From: Spirochaetota bacterium
GTDB taxonomy: Bacteria; Spirochaetota; JAGLSM01; JAKPMW01
Length of the DNA: 32,554 nucleotides
Direction: 5' to 3'
Assembly (NCBI GenBank): GCA_031283155.1
Contig: JAITCI010000048.1
Location: 1 to 32,554 of the forward strand
Part shown: positions 8,506 through 17,241 of the stretch, in pieces
How positions within the stretch are numbered: the stretch's first letter is position 1
How the letters are laid out: each line of letters opens with the position of its first letter
Program-made: the position numbers and the translations under genes
Notes under the pieces: model-generated
Told to the model about the DNA's origin: nothing
Seen by the model: only the letters and a program-made list of their open reading frames with translations
The model's database searches: none

Positions 8506-9390
8506 TTACGCTGGATTCCGAGCGCCTGCTTTGCTTTTTTTAAGAGCGCGTACCCGCGCTACCGGCAGCTCGACAGCACGGGCAATTTCGTCTACGGTCA
8601 TGCTTTCGGCAAGCAGATTACGCGCTATTTTTTCTTTTTCCTCTTCTCTGCGCTGTTGTACAAAGCGGGGAAACTCCTCTGGGTATATTTCACTCAGCGC
8701 CTCTTCCAATGTTGGGTATCGCCTCGCCATGTTTTTTGCCTCCGCAAATATTTTTCGGTTGGATCTGAATAATATGTTCAAATAAGCCCCAAAATACATC
8801 CGGAGCCTATTGTCGGTACTCGCCTCCAGTATAGCCCGCGCAGAGTCAGCCCTCAATGTATTTGTGAGCGATTTCAGCCACAAGCTCTCATTTTTCGGCA
8901 ATCGCTTGGACTCAATAATCTGTATCGGGATATAATACCCTTCAATCAGATAAATCCCGGGGCTTGACTGCGCAACCGTATATTTGCGTTTCTCTGCAAG
9001 ATATTGCAATAATGCGCGGGGATGTCTGTTGCCCACAAATGTAAGGCTCAAGTCGGCGTCGTCAACATTCGGCGTATTCGCCGCATAGTGGTTTGCGTAC
9101 GCACACACTTGTAAAAAATCTCTTACGGAAAAGGAATCGTCCGGACTTTTATACTCGATGATGTTGTGCCCGCAAAAAATACGGGCAATGTTTTTGTCTA
9201 TTACTGCATTTTTCCGCTTCTTGACAATAAGAACGTCGATCCTTAAAGGTTCCGAAGTCAACTGGTGTTCGAAGGTGATCTCGATATCGTCCAAATTTTC
9301 AAACAATTCCAGTCGGATGGCGTCAAAAAACGCCAAATGCCAGGGTAATGTATCCGGCTTGCCGGAACCGGAACTTCTTTTGTTAGCCAT
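8506..9390 (-). CDS. PD-(D/E)XK nuclease-like protein of the Rpn/transposase-like type
   Basis: The 294 residues resemble a group of paralogues abundant in Treponema, usually described as Rpn-family or PD-(D/E)XK nuclease-like proteins. Visible features are TLPWHLAFFDAIRLELFE near the start, LTSEPLRIDVLIVKK at about 46-60, and the likely nuclease core IIEYKSPDDSFSVRDF at about 77-92, where the EYK supplies the E-x-K element. The C-terminal third is helical and charged and ends in a possible helix-turn-helix segment (MTVDEIARAVELPVARVRALKK). The start is taken at ATG 9390, with AGGGG upstream; the longer frame to 9435 runs into the flanking repeat. The gene sits between 43-bp inverted repeats, which suggests mobility. 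Its biochemical role is not established. Confidence 0.8.
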   Translation of the reverse strand: MANKRSSGSGKPDTLPWHLAFFDAIRLELFENLDDIEITFEHQLTSEPLRIDVLIVKKRKNAVIDKNIARIFCGHNIIEYKSPDDSFSVRDFLQVCAYANHYAANTPNVDDADLSLTFVGNRHPRALLQYLAEKRKYTVAQSSPGIYLIEGYYIPIQIIESKRLPKNESLWLKSLTNTLRADSARAILEASTDNRLRMYFGAYLNILFRSNRKIFAEAKNMARRYPTLEEALSEIYPEEFPRFVQQRREEEKEKIARNLLAESMTVDEIARAVELPVARVRALKKSKAGARNPA

Positions 9391-9433
9391 ATATGCGCCC
9401 CTATGACCTGGATGGGAATGTGCGCGCAGCGAC

Positions 9434-9476
9434 ATGGCGAAGTACCCTGTGGGTAATGTCGCGGTCTTTGCGCGCC
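9434..9476 (-). repeat. Right copy of the 43-bp inverted repeat
   Basis: This is the reverse complement of 8317-8359 with three differences, all in the hairpin loop. It lies just upstream of the nuclease-like gene, 44 bp from its start. Confidence 0.85.
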
Positions 9477-9579
9477 TGTTTGCGTTAATACAAACAAAAG
9501 CGCGATACGGTCTCCGGGTTCCCTTTTTTTGCGAAATTTGTTATAAAAAATCCGGTGCGCGAATACGCCGCTGCCGGGC

Positions 9580-9626
9580 GCACAACAAAAAAGGGTACCC
9601 GAGCCGGGTACCCTTTTTTGTTGTGC
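9580..9626. terminator. Strong bidirectional rho-independent terminator
   Basis: A perfect 21-bp inverted repeat (9580-9600 and 9606-9626) with a 5-base loop. The arms contain A6/T6 runs on both sides of GGGTACCC, so it can work in either direction. It sits just beyond the stop of the lipoprotein gene (9640) and before the nuclease-like gene, separating the two minus-strand units. Confidence 0.85.
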
Positions 9627-9639
9627 GGCGTATACCGAA

Positions 9640-10086
9640 TTACGGTACTTTGGTAAACTCACCGCCTTGCACCTGTTCCGTCACCACAAGTGTGGTGGCG
9701 GAACTGAATCCTGCCGGAAACTCCATACCTGCCGCTGCCTCAGGCTGCAATATGGTAAAAAATATTCCATCACCGTAGAGTTCGAATGTACCCCCCGCCA
9801 CAGGCGTCATCAGATCGGCAGGTGCCGAAGGATTAAATGCCTGCGCCCTCAATTCTAACGACCACGCACCGTTTGCAGCAAACACTATGTTGCAAGGCCA
9901 TATAGCCGGATAATTTTGCAAATCATCATTCAGCAAAATCAGCATGGGGATTACCCCGGGATGCGTCCATGTCGTCCCTGCCAGCGTCGTCTCGTTAAAA
10001 TAAGGGCTTTTTTCCTCGCCGCAGGACACACACAGGACACACATAAGAACGACGATCAGACTTACAGCGGAAAAACGTTTTTTCAT
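9640..10086 (-). CDS. Small lipoprotein of unknown function
   Basis: The 148 residues begin MKKRFSAVSLIVVLMCVLCVSCG, a lipoprotein signal with the lipobox cysteine at residue 20 or so. The mature protein is therefore expected on a membrane surface. The rest contains a TLAGTTWTH segment, a likely beta-rich fold and no known motif. The TW near the start of the mature part recalls small beta-sandwich or lipocalin-like lipoproteins of spirochaetes, but that is only an impression. ATG 10086 is chosen because AAGGGG lies eight bases upstream; the in-frame GTG at 10095 overlaps that site. The gene follows the outer-membrane protein by 58 bp and precedes the strong terminator, so the two may be co-transcribed. 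Confidence 0.8.
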   Translation of the reverse strand: MKKRFSAVSLIVVLMCVLCVSCGEEKSPYFNETTLAGTTWTHPGVIPMLILLNDDLQNYPAIWPCNIVFAANGAWSLELRAQAFNPSAPADLMTPVAGGTFELYGDGIFFTILQPEAAAGMEFPAGFSSATTLVVTEQVQGGEFTKVP

Positions 10087-10144
10087 TGTGATCACCCCTT
10101 GTTTCGATTTTTGATTATTACGCGTTCTTTTGCCGGATGCGCAA

Positions 10145-11221
10145 TTATATCATAAAATAAATTCTCAACTGGAAGACCAGGTTGCTGAGCGCCGTGCCAT
10201 TCCGGACATATAACGGGATCGCGTACTGCGCCTTTAACTCGATGGGCAGCGGTGTTTTGTAGAAGAATACCTGGACGCCGGGAGTGACCTTTAAGGTTTG
10301 GTGCGCAAAACCGTCCTGAATTCCATAAGCGCCGGCAATCGCTTCGCCAACAGGCGAATCGTATTCGTAGATGTACTTGGGCGTAGAGACGAAATTAACG
10401 GGGAGACCTGCGGTAAACCCGACAGAGGGGCCGAAGGTCGTTTCGAATACCGGCTCAAACTCAAAGGTGGTTTTGTATTGGTAGTTTATGGTGCCGGCAA
10501 GTTCATCTACACCGCCGCCTACCGTATTCACCAGGGCATGACCGGTATCGTATTTGAACAGATCTCTTTTCTGCAGATAGAACATGGTTTCGTTATAGAA
10601 GTTGAGGAAGAATTTTTTGCCCAAAAGGATATCGAAATACGCGCGCCAGCCGGCGGCGAAGGAGTGGTTATCCATTTTGTTCAGTGTTACCGCGCCTGTT
10701 CCGCCGTTCGGTAAATCAGCCATATGGGCGGCTATTTCTTCGCTAAAATCCGGGCCGGAGGTCAGCGGGATCGCTACGCCGGCTGCGACCGCCGCGCGGA
10801 ATTGCTGAGAAATAACAGGCGCTTTCGGACCGACTATCTGAAATTTCGCGCCCACGAACAGATCGGCCATATCGTTCATATTGGCTGTTGTAACTCCCAT
10901 GCCGCCAAGCGATGTCGGAGCCGTAAATTGTTCAGGCAGAGCGCCGAGGATATCGGAAGAAAGCGTGACGCCCGGCGTCCACTGAATCGCGGCGGTAATC
11001 CAGTCGATCACGCCATACTCGAGGGCAAAGCCCAGGTTAAAAAAGCTGATCTTATCAAATTCTGTTTTGTTTCCATCCTGATCATACTTTGTGTCCGCAG
11101 AGCCAAAAATAGGCGCAATATATAAGCGGCCTACCCTGGCGGGCATAACCTTGGCGTCGTCCGCAACAAGAACGGAGCTTATAAACATAAGCGCCAGACA
11201 AACAACTAAAAATTTCTTCAT
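10145..11221 (-). CDS. Putative beta-barrel outer-membrane protein
   Basis: The 358 residues start with a classical signal peptide (MKKFLVVCLALMFISSVLVA, cleavage before DD). The mature protein has alternating hydrophobic and polar strands, many aromatic residues and Gly-rich turns. The C-terminus, LVFQLRIYFMI, is typical of barrel proteins. These features point to an outer-membrane channel or structural protein, but no named family is recognised. ATG 11221 has GGAGG seven bases upstream; the longer frame to 11251 has no such site. TTGACA lies upstream of the start at about -35 spacing, but the matching -10 box is poor. The lipoprotein gene follows. Confidence 0.75.
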   Translation of the reverse strand: MKKFLVVCLALMFISSVLVADDAKVMPARVGRLYIAPIFGSADTKYDQDGNKTEFDKISFFNLGFALEYGVIDWITAAIQWTPGVTLSSDILGALPEQFTAPTSLGGMGVTTANMNDMADLFVGAKFQIVGPKAPVISQQFRAAVAAGVAIPLTSGPDFSEEIAAHMADLPNGGTGAVTLNKMDNHSFAAGWRAYFDILLGKKFFLNFYNETMFYLQKRDLFKYDTGHALVNTVGGGVDELAGTINYQYKTTFEFEPVFETTFGPSVGFTAGLPVNFVSTPKYIYEYDSPVGEAIAGAYGIQDGFAHQTLKVTPGVQVFFYKTPLPIELKAQYAIPLYVRNGTALSNLVFQLRIYFMI

Positions 11222-11293
11222 GGGATCCTCCTGAAAATGGGGTAACTGCAAAACGCTATTGTGTCAAAGAACTGCTCATTAAGCAACATTTTT

Positions 11294-13690
11294 TTACGCG
11301 CCCTGCCGCGCGTCCCTCTCCAGTGTGCGCTCAATGGTTTTCAGATTCTCGTCCTCGGGTACCATTTGCCGCGCGCGTGCCAGAAGCGCCTTCGCGTCCT
11401 CAAAGCGCCGAACCATGCGGTAACAGTCCGCGAGATGCAGCATCCCCTTGAAATGCAGCGGGTTGACCGTCAGGAGCCTTGAACCATAGTCTATCGCCAT
11501 TTGAATATATTTTGACGCCTTGCTCGTATCTTCCTTGCTCTTGTCCAGCACTTCGCGCACCATCCGGCGGCTCTCGTTGACCATGTTATACAGCAACCCT
11601 TCATTCAATGGCAGCATCTTGAGACCATATTGATACACCTGAATGACATCCTGTATCTCCCCGCGCTCACGATGACACGCCGCAAGCCATTCGATAACCT
11701 TCATATCGGGATACAGATACATCGCCTTCCGCAGAAGCGTTATCGCGCGCGGAATATCTTTGTCGGCTATGGCCTTATTCGCGCTCGAACGCACCGCCTC
11801 AAAATCCGGCGGGGGCGCGGGCAGGGGTTTCTTCCACTCTATTCGTATGATCGTAAAATCATCCGTCAGCTCGCCGCCCTGCTGCACTATTTCCGTAAGA
11901 TTTTTCAGATCCCCGCCGGCTTCCTCTACGCAGCGCAAAAAGCGCGTTTCGTCCTCATTGATGATGCGCTGCCCCGTCGCCTGATCCATGCCCATCATGA
12001 CGTCGTCGCGACCGTCAGACCCAAAGAACACGACGTCGCTCTGCTCCAGCTGCAGGGTTCGGACAACAGCGCTCGACTCCATCCCTACAGTCCCTATCTT
12101 GTGCATTGTGAGTTCATCCTCTGTAAAGACGGCATTTCCATTGCGATAACGCACCGTCCAGGGATGCTCCGCGTTCATGTAATACATCGCACCGGTCTCT
12201 TCGTCGATCAACCCGATGATCGCCGAGATGAGCATACTCCCGTCAAACGATACAAATACCCGGTGGAGTTCATCGTATACTTCGGTGATCCAGGACTCGG
12301 GCGTTTTCAGATACATATTGGAATAGAGCGGTGTGCGGCTGATATACGAGTTGAAGATAACCGCCATCACAAGCGCGCCGCCCGCGCCCTGGAGCGATTT
12401 GCCCATCGCGTCGCCGTTGGTAAACGCCAGATATTTTTTATCACTCAGTTCGATCTCGCGCGCTATGCACAGATCGCCGCCGATCTCCCCGTTGCGCTTC
12501 CTGAAAGTAAACTTCTTTTTCTGCCGGACGTGAAAATCCACGGAGAGCGCGTCGCTGCGCACCTCTTTAATAAGCAATGGGTTAATCAGGAGCGAGGTCA
12601 GGAAGTAATCGCCGTCCTGCTGCGTCTTGAGCGCGCTCACCTCTTCAAAAGCCGCCTGAATTTTTTTGGTCATCGTAACGGATTCGGTGACATCCTGGAT
12701 AAGAATGACATGACCCAGTAAATTTGCTTTTTCGGAAAGAATGGCGCTGACGGAGGCTGTGTAATAATTATTGCCGGGCAGCTCGAATTTAACGCTTCCT
12801 GCTATTTCTTTGTTTTCATGAATGGCCAATTCGGGCGGCCAGTCCTGAATTTGGGGAATAAGACCGCCCTTTTCCATGGTTTCCAGGGTGGGGAATAATT
12901 TTTTGGCGGTGGTATTGGCGCTGATGAAGGTATCGCTCGCGTCGAAAAGAATATACGCTTCCTTGACTGCCTGCAAAGCCATTTCGGAGGCTCTCGATAC
13001 TATGCCAAATGAATCATACCGGACTATGCTGATGTAATACAAAATATTCAGGATAACCATTGTCACCGGCGTCCAGTATATACCGAGAGGGGAAAACCCC
13101 AGCATATACGCCACGTTGACGATAATGGGAACAATCGCGCTCATCAGAACCAATATGAGCGTTGGCCGGTATTTTTTATCCCAAACCCTGAGCCTGTAGA
13201 TTATAAGGCCAATGACGCCGGCGCAGCAAAAAATGGAAACTGCATGGTTCAGATAGTATAAGGGCGCGGGAGTAAAAGCGAGCTTGTGTACCGGGGTGCT
13301 GGTGTTATAGCCGTCCACATGAGCGTAGATCAGGTTATGAAAGTTGGGCGTTGTCCATACAAGCACTATAACTATAAGCGGGAAGATCATCAGGAGGCTC
13401 ATGATGAGTTTGCTGAGCTTGATTTCGCAATAGTCGGCTGTAAACATAACGTAGGCTGCCGGAGCGAAAGCCGAACCCAGATACATGACCCGCACGGCAA
13501 TAAGTCCTCCGTCCGGCGTGTTGGCATTGATCTCCAGCAGATAGCCAAGGAGGTACATAAAAACGGCGGCCTGCATTACCACAAACGATGTTTTCTTTTT
13601 GCTTTCACAGCGGATCAGAGTAAAAGCGCCAAGCCATAAACTGGCGATCATGGATACGATCAATACGCAGGTCAGAAACGCGATAATCAT
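11294..13690 (-). CDS. 7TM sensor / PAS / PP2C (SpoIIE) phosphatase with C-terminal TPRs
   Basis: This is a signalling protein of about 798 residues. The N-terminal 240 residues form seven hydrophobic helices of the type found at the N-terminus of some histidine kinases. A PAS-like domain follows at about 245-345. A PP2C-type serine phosphatase of the SpoIIE/RsbU group follows at about 380-590, with NGDAMGKSLQG, FFGSDGRDD and a final TDDFTIIRI that supply the metal-binding aspartates. The last 180 residues form TPR-like helical repeats. The family dephosphorylates anti-sigma-factor antagonists, so this probably controls a partner-switching pathway; none is encoded nearby. ATG 13690 is preferred because GGTGAG lies seven bases upstream. 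An in-frame ATG at 13744 (816 residues) has no ribosome site. Confidence 0.85.
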   Translation of the reverse strand: MIIAFLTCVLIVSMIASLWLGAFTLIRCESKKKTSFVVMQAAVFMYLLGYLLEINANTPDGGLIAVRVMYLGSAFAPAAYVMFTADYCEIKLSKLIMSLLMIFPLIVIVLVWTTPNFHNLIYAHVDGYNTSTPVHKLAFTPAPLYYLNHAVSIFCCAGVIGLIIYRLRVWDKKYRPTLILVLMSAIVPIIVNVAYMLGFSPLGIYWTPVTMVILNILYYISIVRYDSFGIVSRASEMALQAVKEAYILFDASDTFISANTTAKKLFPTLETMEKGGLIPQIQDWPPELAIHENKEIAGSVKFELPGNNYYTASVSAILSEKANLLGHVILIQDVTESVTMTKKIQAAFEEVSALKTQQDGDYFLTSLLINPLLIKEVRSDALSVDFHVRQKKKFTFRKRNGEIGGDLCIAREIELSDKKYLAFTNGDAMGKSLQGAGGALVMAVIFNSYISRTPLYSNMYLKTPESWITEVYDELHRVFVSFDGSMLISAIIGLIDEETGAMYYMNAEHPWTVRYRNGNAVFTEDELTMHKIGTVGMESSAVVRTLQLEQSDVVFFGSDGRDDVMMGMDQATGQRIINEDETRFLRCVEEAGGDLKNLTEIVQQGGELTDDFTIIRIEWKKPLPAPPPDFEAVRSSANKAIADKDIPRAITLLRKAMYLYPDMKVIEWLAACHRERGEIQDVIQVYQYGLKMLPLNEGLLYNMVNESRRMVREVLDKSKEDTSKASKYIQMAIDYGSRLLTVNPLHFKGMLHLADCYRMVRRFEDAKALLARARQMVPEDENLKTIERTLERDARQGA

Positions 13691-13844
13691 GTGATTGCTC
13701 ACCGCCTTCCCGGTATAGTATGAAAACAGAACAAAGAAAACCATGATACGTAAACCGGCATAGCTGAATCATACGTGAGCAGTATAGCGGCTGGATATAA
13801 TCAATGCAATATATAAAACTGTACATATATACTACGGATTAAAA

Positions 13845-15332
13845 CTACTGCTCTGCGCATCTGAGCCTGGGATAATAAAACCGCAGGATCTGCTCCCACG
13901 TCCACGAGCGGCGCGCGAGTTCCATAGCGCCGTATTGGCAGAGTCCAACCCCGTGTCCGAGGCCGCTGCCGCTGAAAACGATGGAATCGCCTTCAAGCCG
14001 AACCGAAAAATGCAGGCTGCACAGGGTCCCCCAGCCGCGCGCGCGGCAATACTCGTCGCGAAATCTATAGCCCAATATACTCTCGCGATCATTCGCGGAA
14101 AAACGGATACGCCTCGCCGCGCCCCTCGCGGAATATTCAACCCGCAACGGCGCGCCATCCCAGGCAGCCGCAAAGGCATTGCGCGCAAACGCGCGGAAGG
14201 TTTCTTTTTTCTCGCGCCATTCCCAGCGCGCGAATGGGGAGCGCTTGTTCAGAAATTCCGGTTCTCCGGGCAGGCGGTTTGTGACGGGCTCAAAAAAAAT
14301 ATCCAGCTCGGTTCCGCCCCAAACCTCGCTCGGGAGTACCGTGCTTGCCGCCGCTGTGGAAGAGTAAAACCCGGGAGCGTACCGCACTCCGGCGGCGTCA
14401 CGAAGCGCCATCCCCCTGGTTGCGCGCATGGCGGAGAGGACAATTTCAGGATAGGCTTCCGCGTGATCGCGCCACGCCTGGCAGTGCGTGGAATCGCAAT
14501 ACTCGTAATCGAAATATTTATTGCGGTGCCGGCGTCCGTCCTGCAGATAATAGATCGCGTAACTCCGGCAGGCCACTGACTGCGCCGCGAGATACTGGGC
14601 GGCCTGATCCCGGGGGAGCGACGCATACGGGCCTGCCTCCACCGCAAGCACTCCGGCGATATAGTCCTCCAGGGGGAGCGCGGCGATAACGATAAGCTCG
14701 CCGCCATGAGCGAAAATCTGAATGGAGTGCGCGGTAAAAACGCGGCTCGCCCGCGCCGCACGGAACCGGATGGGCGCTGTGCGCGTACTGACGGACATTC
14801 GCTTCTTTGCGCGGGACTGCGATCCGGATTGTGCTGTTACAGGGGCATCCCGGGCGGGATACAAAGAGAGCGGCGCGGCAATCTCCTCTCCGTCCAGAAA
14901 AAGCTGATTTCCCCGCGCCGTCAGGCGAATGTGATCGACGGAATATATACACACGCCCTCGTCATCCCAAACACGCAGCATATCCGGCACGGCGGTATCG
15001 GAGGCGCGCGATCCGTATTCGGATGCGGATTCTATCGAGAGTTCGGAGATGCTTTCCAGGCTGAACACGCGCAGACGAATCTGCATTGGCAGCGTGGGTA
15101 TATTTGTGCGAGCTTCGGGCTGGATCGCGGATGCTTTTGCGCGATCTTCGGACAGAAGAGCTGTATCTGCGGATACTCCAGCGCGATCTCCGGGCAAAGC
15201 GGCTTTTGCCTCTGTCGGCAGAACCGCCTTTGTATGATCGGGAGCGCCGCGTATTCCTTCGCCGCGCGCGGCTGCATAGAGTCCGATTGCGGCAATCGCA
15301 AGTATGAGAAAATACAGCCCGCCGAATTTCAT
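13845..15332 (-). CDS. SpoIID/LytB-domain protein, probable peptidoglycan lytic transglycosylase
   Basis: This protein of about 495 residues begins with a hydrophobic export segment (MKFGGLYFLILAIAAIGLYAA), then a variable linker and a SpoIID domain. SpoIID enzymes cut glycan strands of denuded peptidoglycan. The domain shows LPLEDYIAGVLAVEA at about 219-233, where E232 aligns with the catalytic glutamate of B. subtilis SpoIID. It also has AQSVACRSYAIYY and the family-end motif GLGHGVGLCQYGAMELA. ATG 15332 is used, with AGGA seven bases upstream; the frame reaching 15407 runs into a dispersed repeat. It is the last gene of the A2M operon, separated from DUF1175 by that repeat. It occupies the place of yfaQ in the E. 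coli cluster. No sporulation is implied. Confidence 0.85.
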   Translation of the reverse strand: MKFGGLYFLILAIAAIGLYAAARGEGIRGAPDHTKAVLPTEAKAALPGDRAGVSADTALLSEDRAKASAIQPEARTNIPTLPMQIRLRVFSLESISELSIESASEYGSRASDTAVPDMLRVWDDEGVCIYSVDHIRLTARGNQLFLDGEEIAAPLSLYPARDAPVTAQSGSQSRAKKRMSVSTRTAPIRFRAARASRVFTAHSIQIFAHGGELIVIAALPLEDYIAGVLAVEAGPYASLPRDQAAQYLAAQSVACRSYAIYYLQDGRRHRNKYFDYEYCDSTHCQAWRDHAEAYPEIVLSAMRATRGMALRDAAGVRYAPGFYSSTAAASTVLPSEVWGGTELDIFFEPVTNRLPGEPEFLNKRSPFARWEWREKKETFRAFARNAFAAAWDGAPLRVEYSARGAARRIRFSANDRESILGYRFRDEYCRARGWGTLCSLHFSVRLEGDSIVFSGSGLGHGVGLCQYGAMELARRSWTWEQILRFYYPRLRCAEQ

Positions 15333-15341
15333 ATACGTCCT

Positions 15342-15427
15342 ACCCTCGCTAACTTGCGACATCCATGTCGCAGCTCGGGACAGAACATCCTGTTCCAGCC
15401 CTCGCAAGAGCGTACCTCCATGTACTA
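15342..15427. repeat. Tandem palindromic repeat between DUF1175 and SpoIID genes
   Basis: Three hairpins lie in a row: TGCGACAT-CC-ATGTCGCA (15356-15373), GAACA-TCC-TGTTC (15381-15393) and GTAC-CTCCAT-GTAC. They are joined by GGGACAG and CCCTCGCAAGAGCG linkers shared with 5061-5148, 30653-30716 and 31937-32000. On the minus strand the repeat opens with TAG, the stop codon of the DUF1175 gene. Confidence 0.85.
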
Positions 15428-16504
15428 GGCAATAATCGCGAGCCGGTACACCCCGAGAAAATTCCGGTTGGACGATGCGGGATGCCAGCGCGCGTCCGGA
15501 TGCTGCGCAAGGGTTTGTATGGACAGCTTGCGGACAGATCCGGTTTTCGGATCCCCCGTGTGATACACAAGCATATCCTCGCCATCGCGCCGCCCAAGAA
15601 AAATCATAATGTGCATGGTCTCATCCCTGTCCGCCGCGTCCAGATCGTCCTGCTCAAAAAAGAGCAGATCGCCCTCCTCCATAATAGCGAGATCGCGCCC
15701 AAGATACACCGCATTATAATCCATCAGAAAGCGCGCGGTCGCAAACGAAGAAAAATCGCCGCGCGCAAAATATGATCCGTCCTCGCCGATGCCCCCCGAA
15801 GGTCTGCGCACGCGAAAGAGGTCTGTGCCGAGAAAGGGAATATCGGGGTACTGAAAGGCGGCGACGTCGGGCATACCCGAGCGCAGGAGGAGCCTGCCCG
15901 CGCGCGCGAACCAGGCGTCGTCATGTTTTTTTAATCCCTCGCGCATCGCAAAGCGCACAAGCCCCGCGCAGTCGCGCTGCTCCGGAATCCAGGCGTCCCA
16001 GATTTTATAAAACTGGCTCTCGGCGATAGCGCAGAACCACGAACGAAAGCGCTGAACGTCCGTCGCGCTGCGCAGCTCGGCGGCGTCGGGCAAACCGTTT
16101 CCGTTCAGATCTATCGGGACGGCGAAGAGGCGCAGGCGGTAGGTCTTTGAGCCATCGCGCAATCCCTCGACCGATATCGTTTCTTCCCCGGGCTGATATC
16201 CGGAGATCAGGGTTATCATCAAATCGCCGGAACTTTCGCGCTCCTCCGCGAGACGAATGAGGCCATGTTCCGCGCGCGCGCGGACGCCGGTCATATTTTC
16301 GGGCAAGGCGCTCTTAGGTATGCGAATGCGCGCGGCGGCGACTCCGTTCGCGGCTATCGCGCTATGCGAAAGACCATAGCCAACGCCCGCAACTCCGGCG
16401 CTCTGTAGTATCCATACAAGTGCAAGCAGCGCAGCGCCCGCGCCCATAAGCGCGACGCGGCGGCGCGGGAGACTTATAACACGCGCGGAGATTCGCCGCA
16501 GCAT
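15425..16504 (-). CDS. DUF1175 protein (YfaT-like), NlpC/P60-like fold
   Basis: The 359 residues start with a basic stretch and one N-terminal transmembrane or signal segment, then a periplasmic domain. The DUF1175 core is clear: QRDCAGLVRFAMREGL at about 178-193, where the cysteine sits as in NlpC/P60 cysteine peptidases or amidases, and GDLLFFEQ followed by MHIMIFLG with the likely catalytic histidine. This suggests a peptidoglycan or peptide hydrolase, but no activity is established for the family. The start overlaps the stop of the DUF2135 gene (TAATG), so translation is coupled. The TAG stop is the first codon of a dispersed repeat, so the native C-terminus may have been a few residues different. 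E. coli yfaT is the likely counterpart. Confidence 0.85.
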   Translation of the reverse strand: MLRRISARVISLPRRRVALMGAGAALLALVWILQSAGVAGVGYGLSHSAIAANGVAAARIRIPKSALPENMTGVRARAEHGLIRLAEERESSGDLMITLISGYQPGEETISVEGLRDGSKTYRLRLFAVPIDLNGNGLPDAAELRSATDVQRFRSWFCAIAESQFYKIWDAWIPEQRDCAGLVRFAMREGLKKHDDAWFARAGRLLLRSGMPDVAAFQYPDIPFLGTDLFRVRRPSGGIGEDGSYFARGDFSSFATARFLMDYNAVYLGRDLAIMEEGDLLFFEQDDLDAADRDETMHIMIFLGRRDGEDMLVYHTGDPKTGSVRKLSIQTLAQHPDARWHPASSNRNFLGVYRLAIIA

Positions 16505-17241
16505 TACCTGATCGACGCGAGCTTTCCCTCGCCGTCAATGACAAAGGAAGCGGCGTTCACAACCTCGCCGGCATGGTTGGAGACGATATTCCAGGTGCGG
16601 CGCTCCTCGCGATCCGTACCCTCAAACAGGATCATATCCAGGCGCATGGCGGTGAGGGGCATTTCGCGGGGACTGAAATTTTGTACCTGGATTTGCCACG
16701 TCCCGGCCTGCGGAGCGGCATGGGTAAATGTTTCGGGGCCATAGCCGTTGGTCACATCTATATCGAGCTGCCCGCCGGCCTTGCCTGTTTTATTCCCGTA
16801 AAAGACCTTTTCGCCGTCGGGGCCTGTTACCCAGAGATCCATATCCGTCTGGTCGGTGTCCCAGACCAGCACCAGTTTCATGGAAATTTTGGGGACGTTC
16901 GCGAAAAAGCTGACGCGCCCGATCCCCACGCCGTCGCGGTTCCGCGCGCGCACCTCGATCAGGGTATCGCCGTAGGAGACGACTATTTTTGTGGAGAAAT
17001 TTCCGTTTTCGGCAATCGCGACGCGCTGCGCGATCCCATTATACACAAGAGTCGCGAATTTCTCTCCGGCGTTGGCGACGCGCCCGCTCACCGTAATAAT
17101 GGGCGTGTTCACAAATCCGCCGAACGGGGATTCGATGCTGACCGCCGGAACCGCCGCGCGTACAGCGGGCGCAAGGGCAAAAACAAACAGCGCAGCGCAA
17201 AGTGCGATCCGAAGCCGTTTCTGTATATTGTATCGTTCCAT
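16504..17241 (-). CDS. DUF2135 periplasmic protein (YfaP-like)
   Basis: The 245 residues begin with a signal peptide (RIALCAALFVFALAPAVRA, cleavage before AVPAV). An Ig-like or bacterial-domain segment follows (ESPFGGFVNTPIITVSGRV, at about 35-120), then the DUF2135 core with LVWDTDQTDMDLWVTGPDGE, PQAGTWQIQVQNF and a final beta segment. The WDTDxTDxDLW signature is diagnostic of the family found beside bacterial alpha-2-macroglobulins. Function is unknown; co-occurrence suggests it helps or anchors the macroglobulin. Of the tandem ATGs at 17244 and 17241, the second has the better spacing to AGGAG. A 216-bp insertion lies directly upstream and has duplicated this ribosome site. Confidence 0.88.
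   Translation of the reverse strand: MERYNIQKRLRIALCAALFVFALAPAVRAAVPAVSIESPFGGFVNTPIITVSGRVANAGEKFATLVYNGIAQRVAIAENGNFSTKIVVSYGDTLIEVRARNRDGVGIGRVSFFANVPKISMKLVLVWDTDQTDMDLWVTGPDGEKVFYGNKTGKAGGQLDIDVTNGYGPETFTHAAPQAGTWQIQVQNFSPREMPLTAMRLDMILFEGTDREERRTWNIVSNHAGEVVNAASFVIDGEGKLASIR

Noticed and set aside
13691-13744. Upstream ATG (13744) for the SpoIIE protein
   Set aside because: No ribosome site; ATG 13690 has GGTGAG at good spacing. Not fully excluded.
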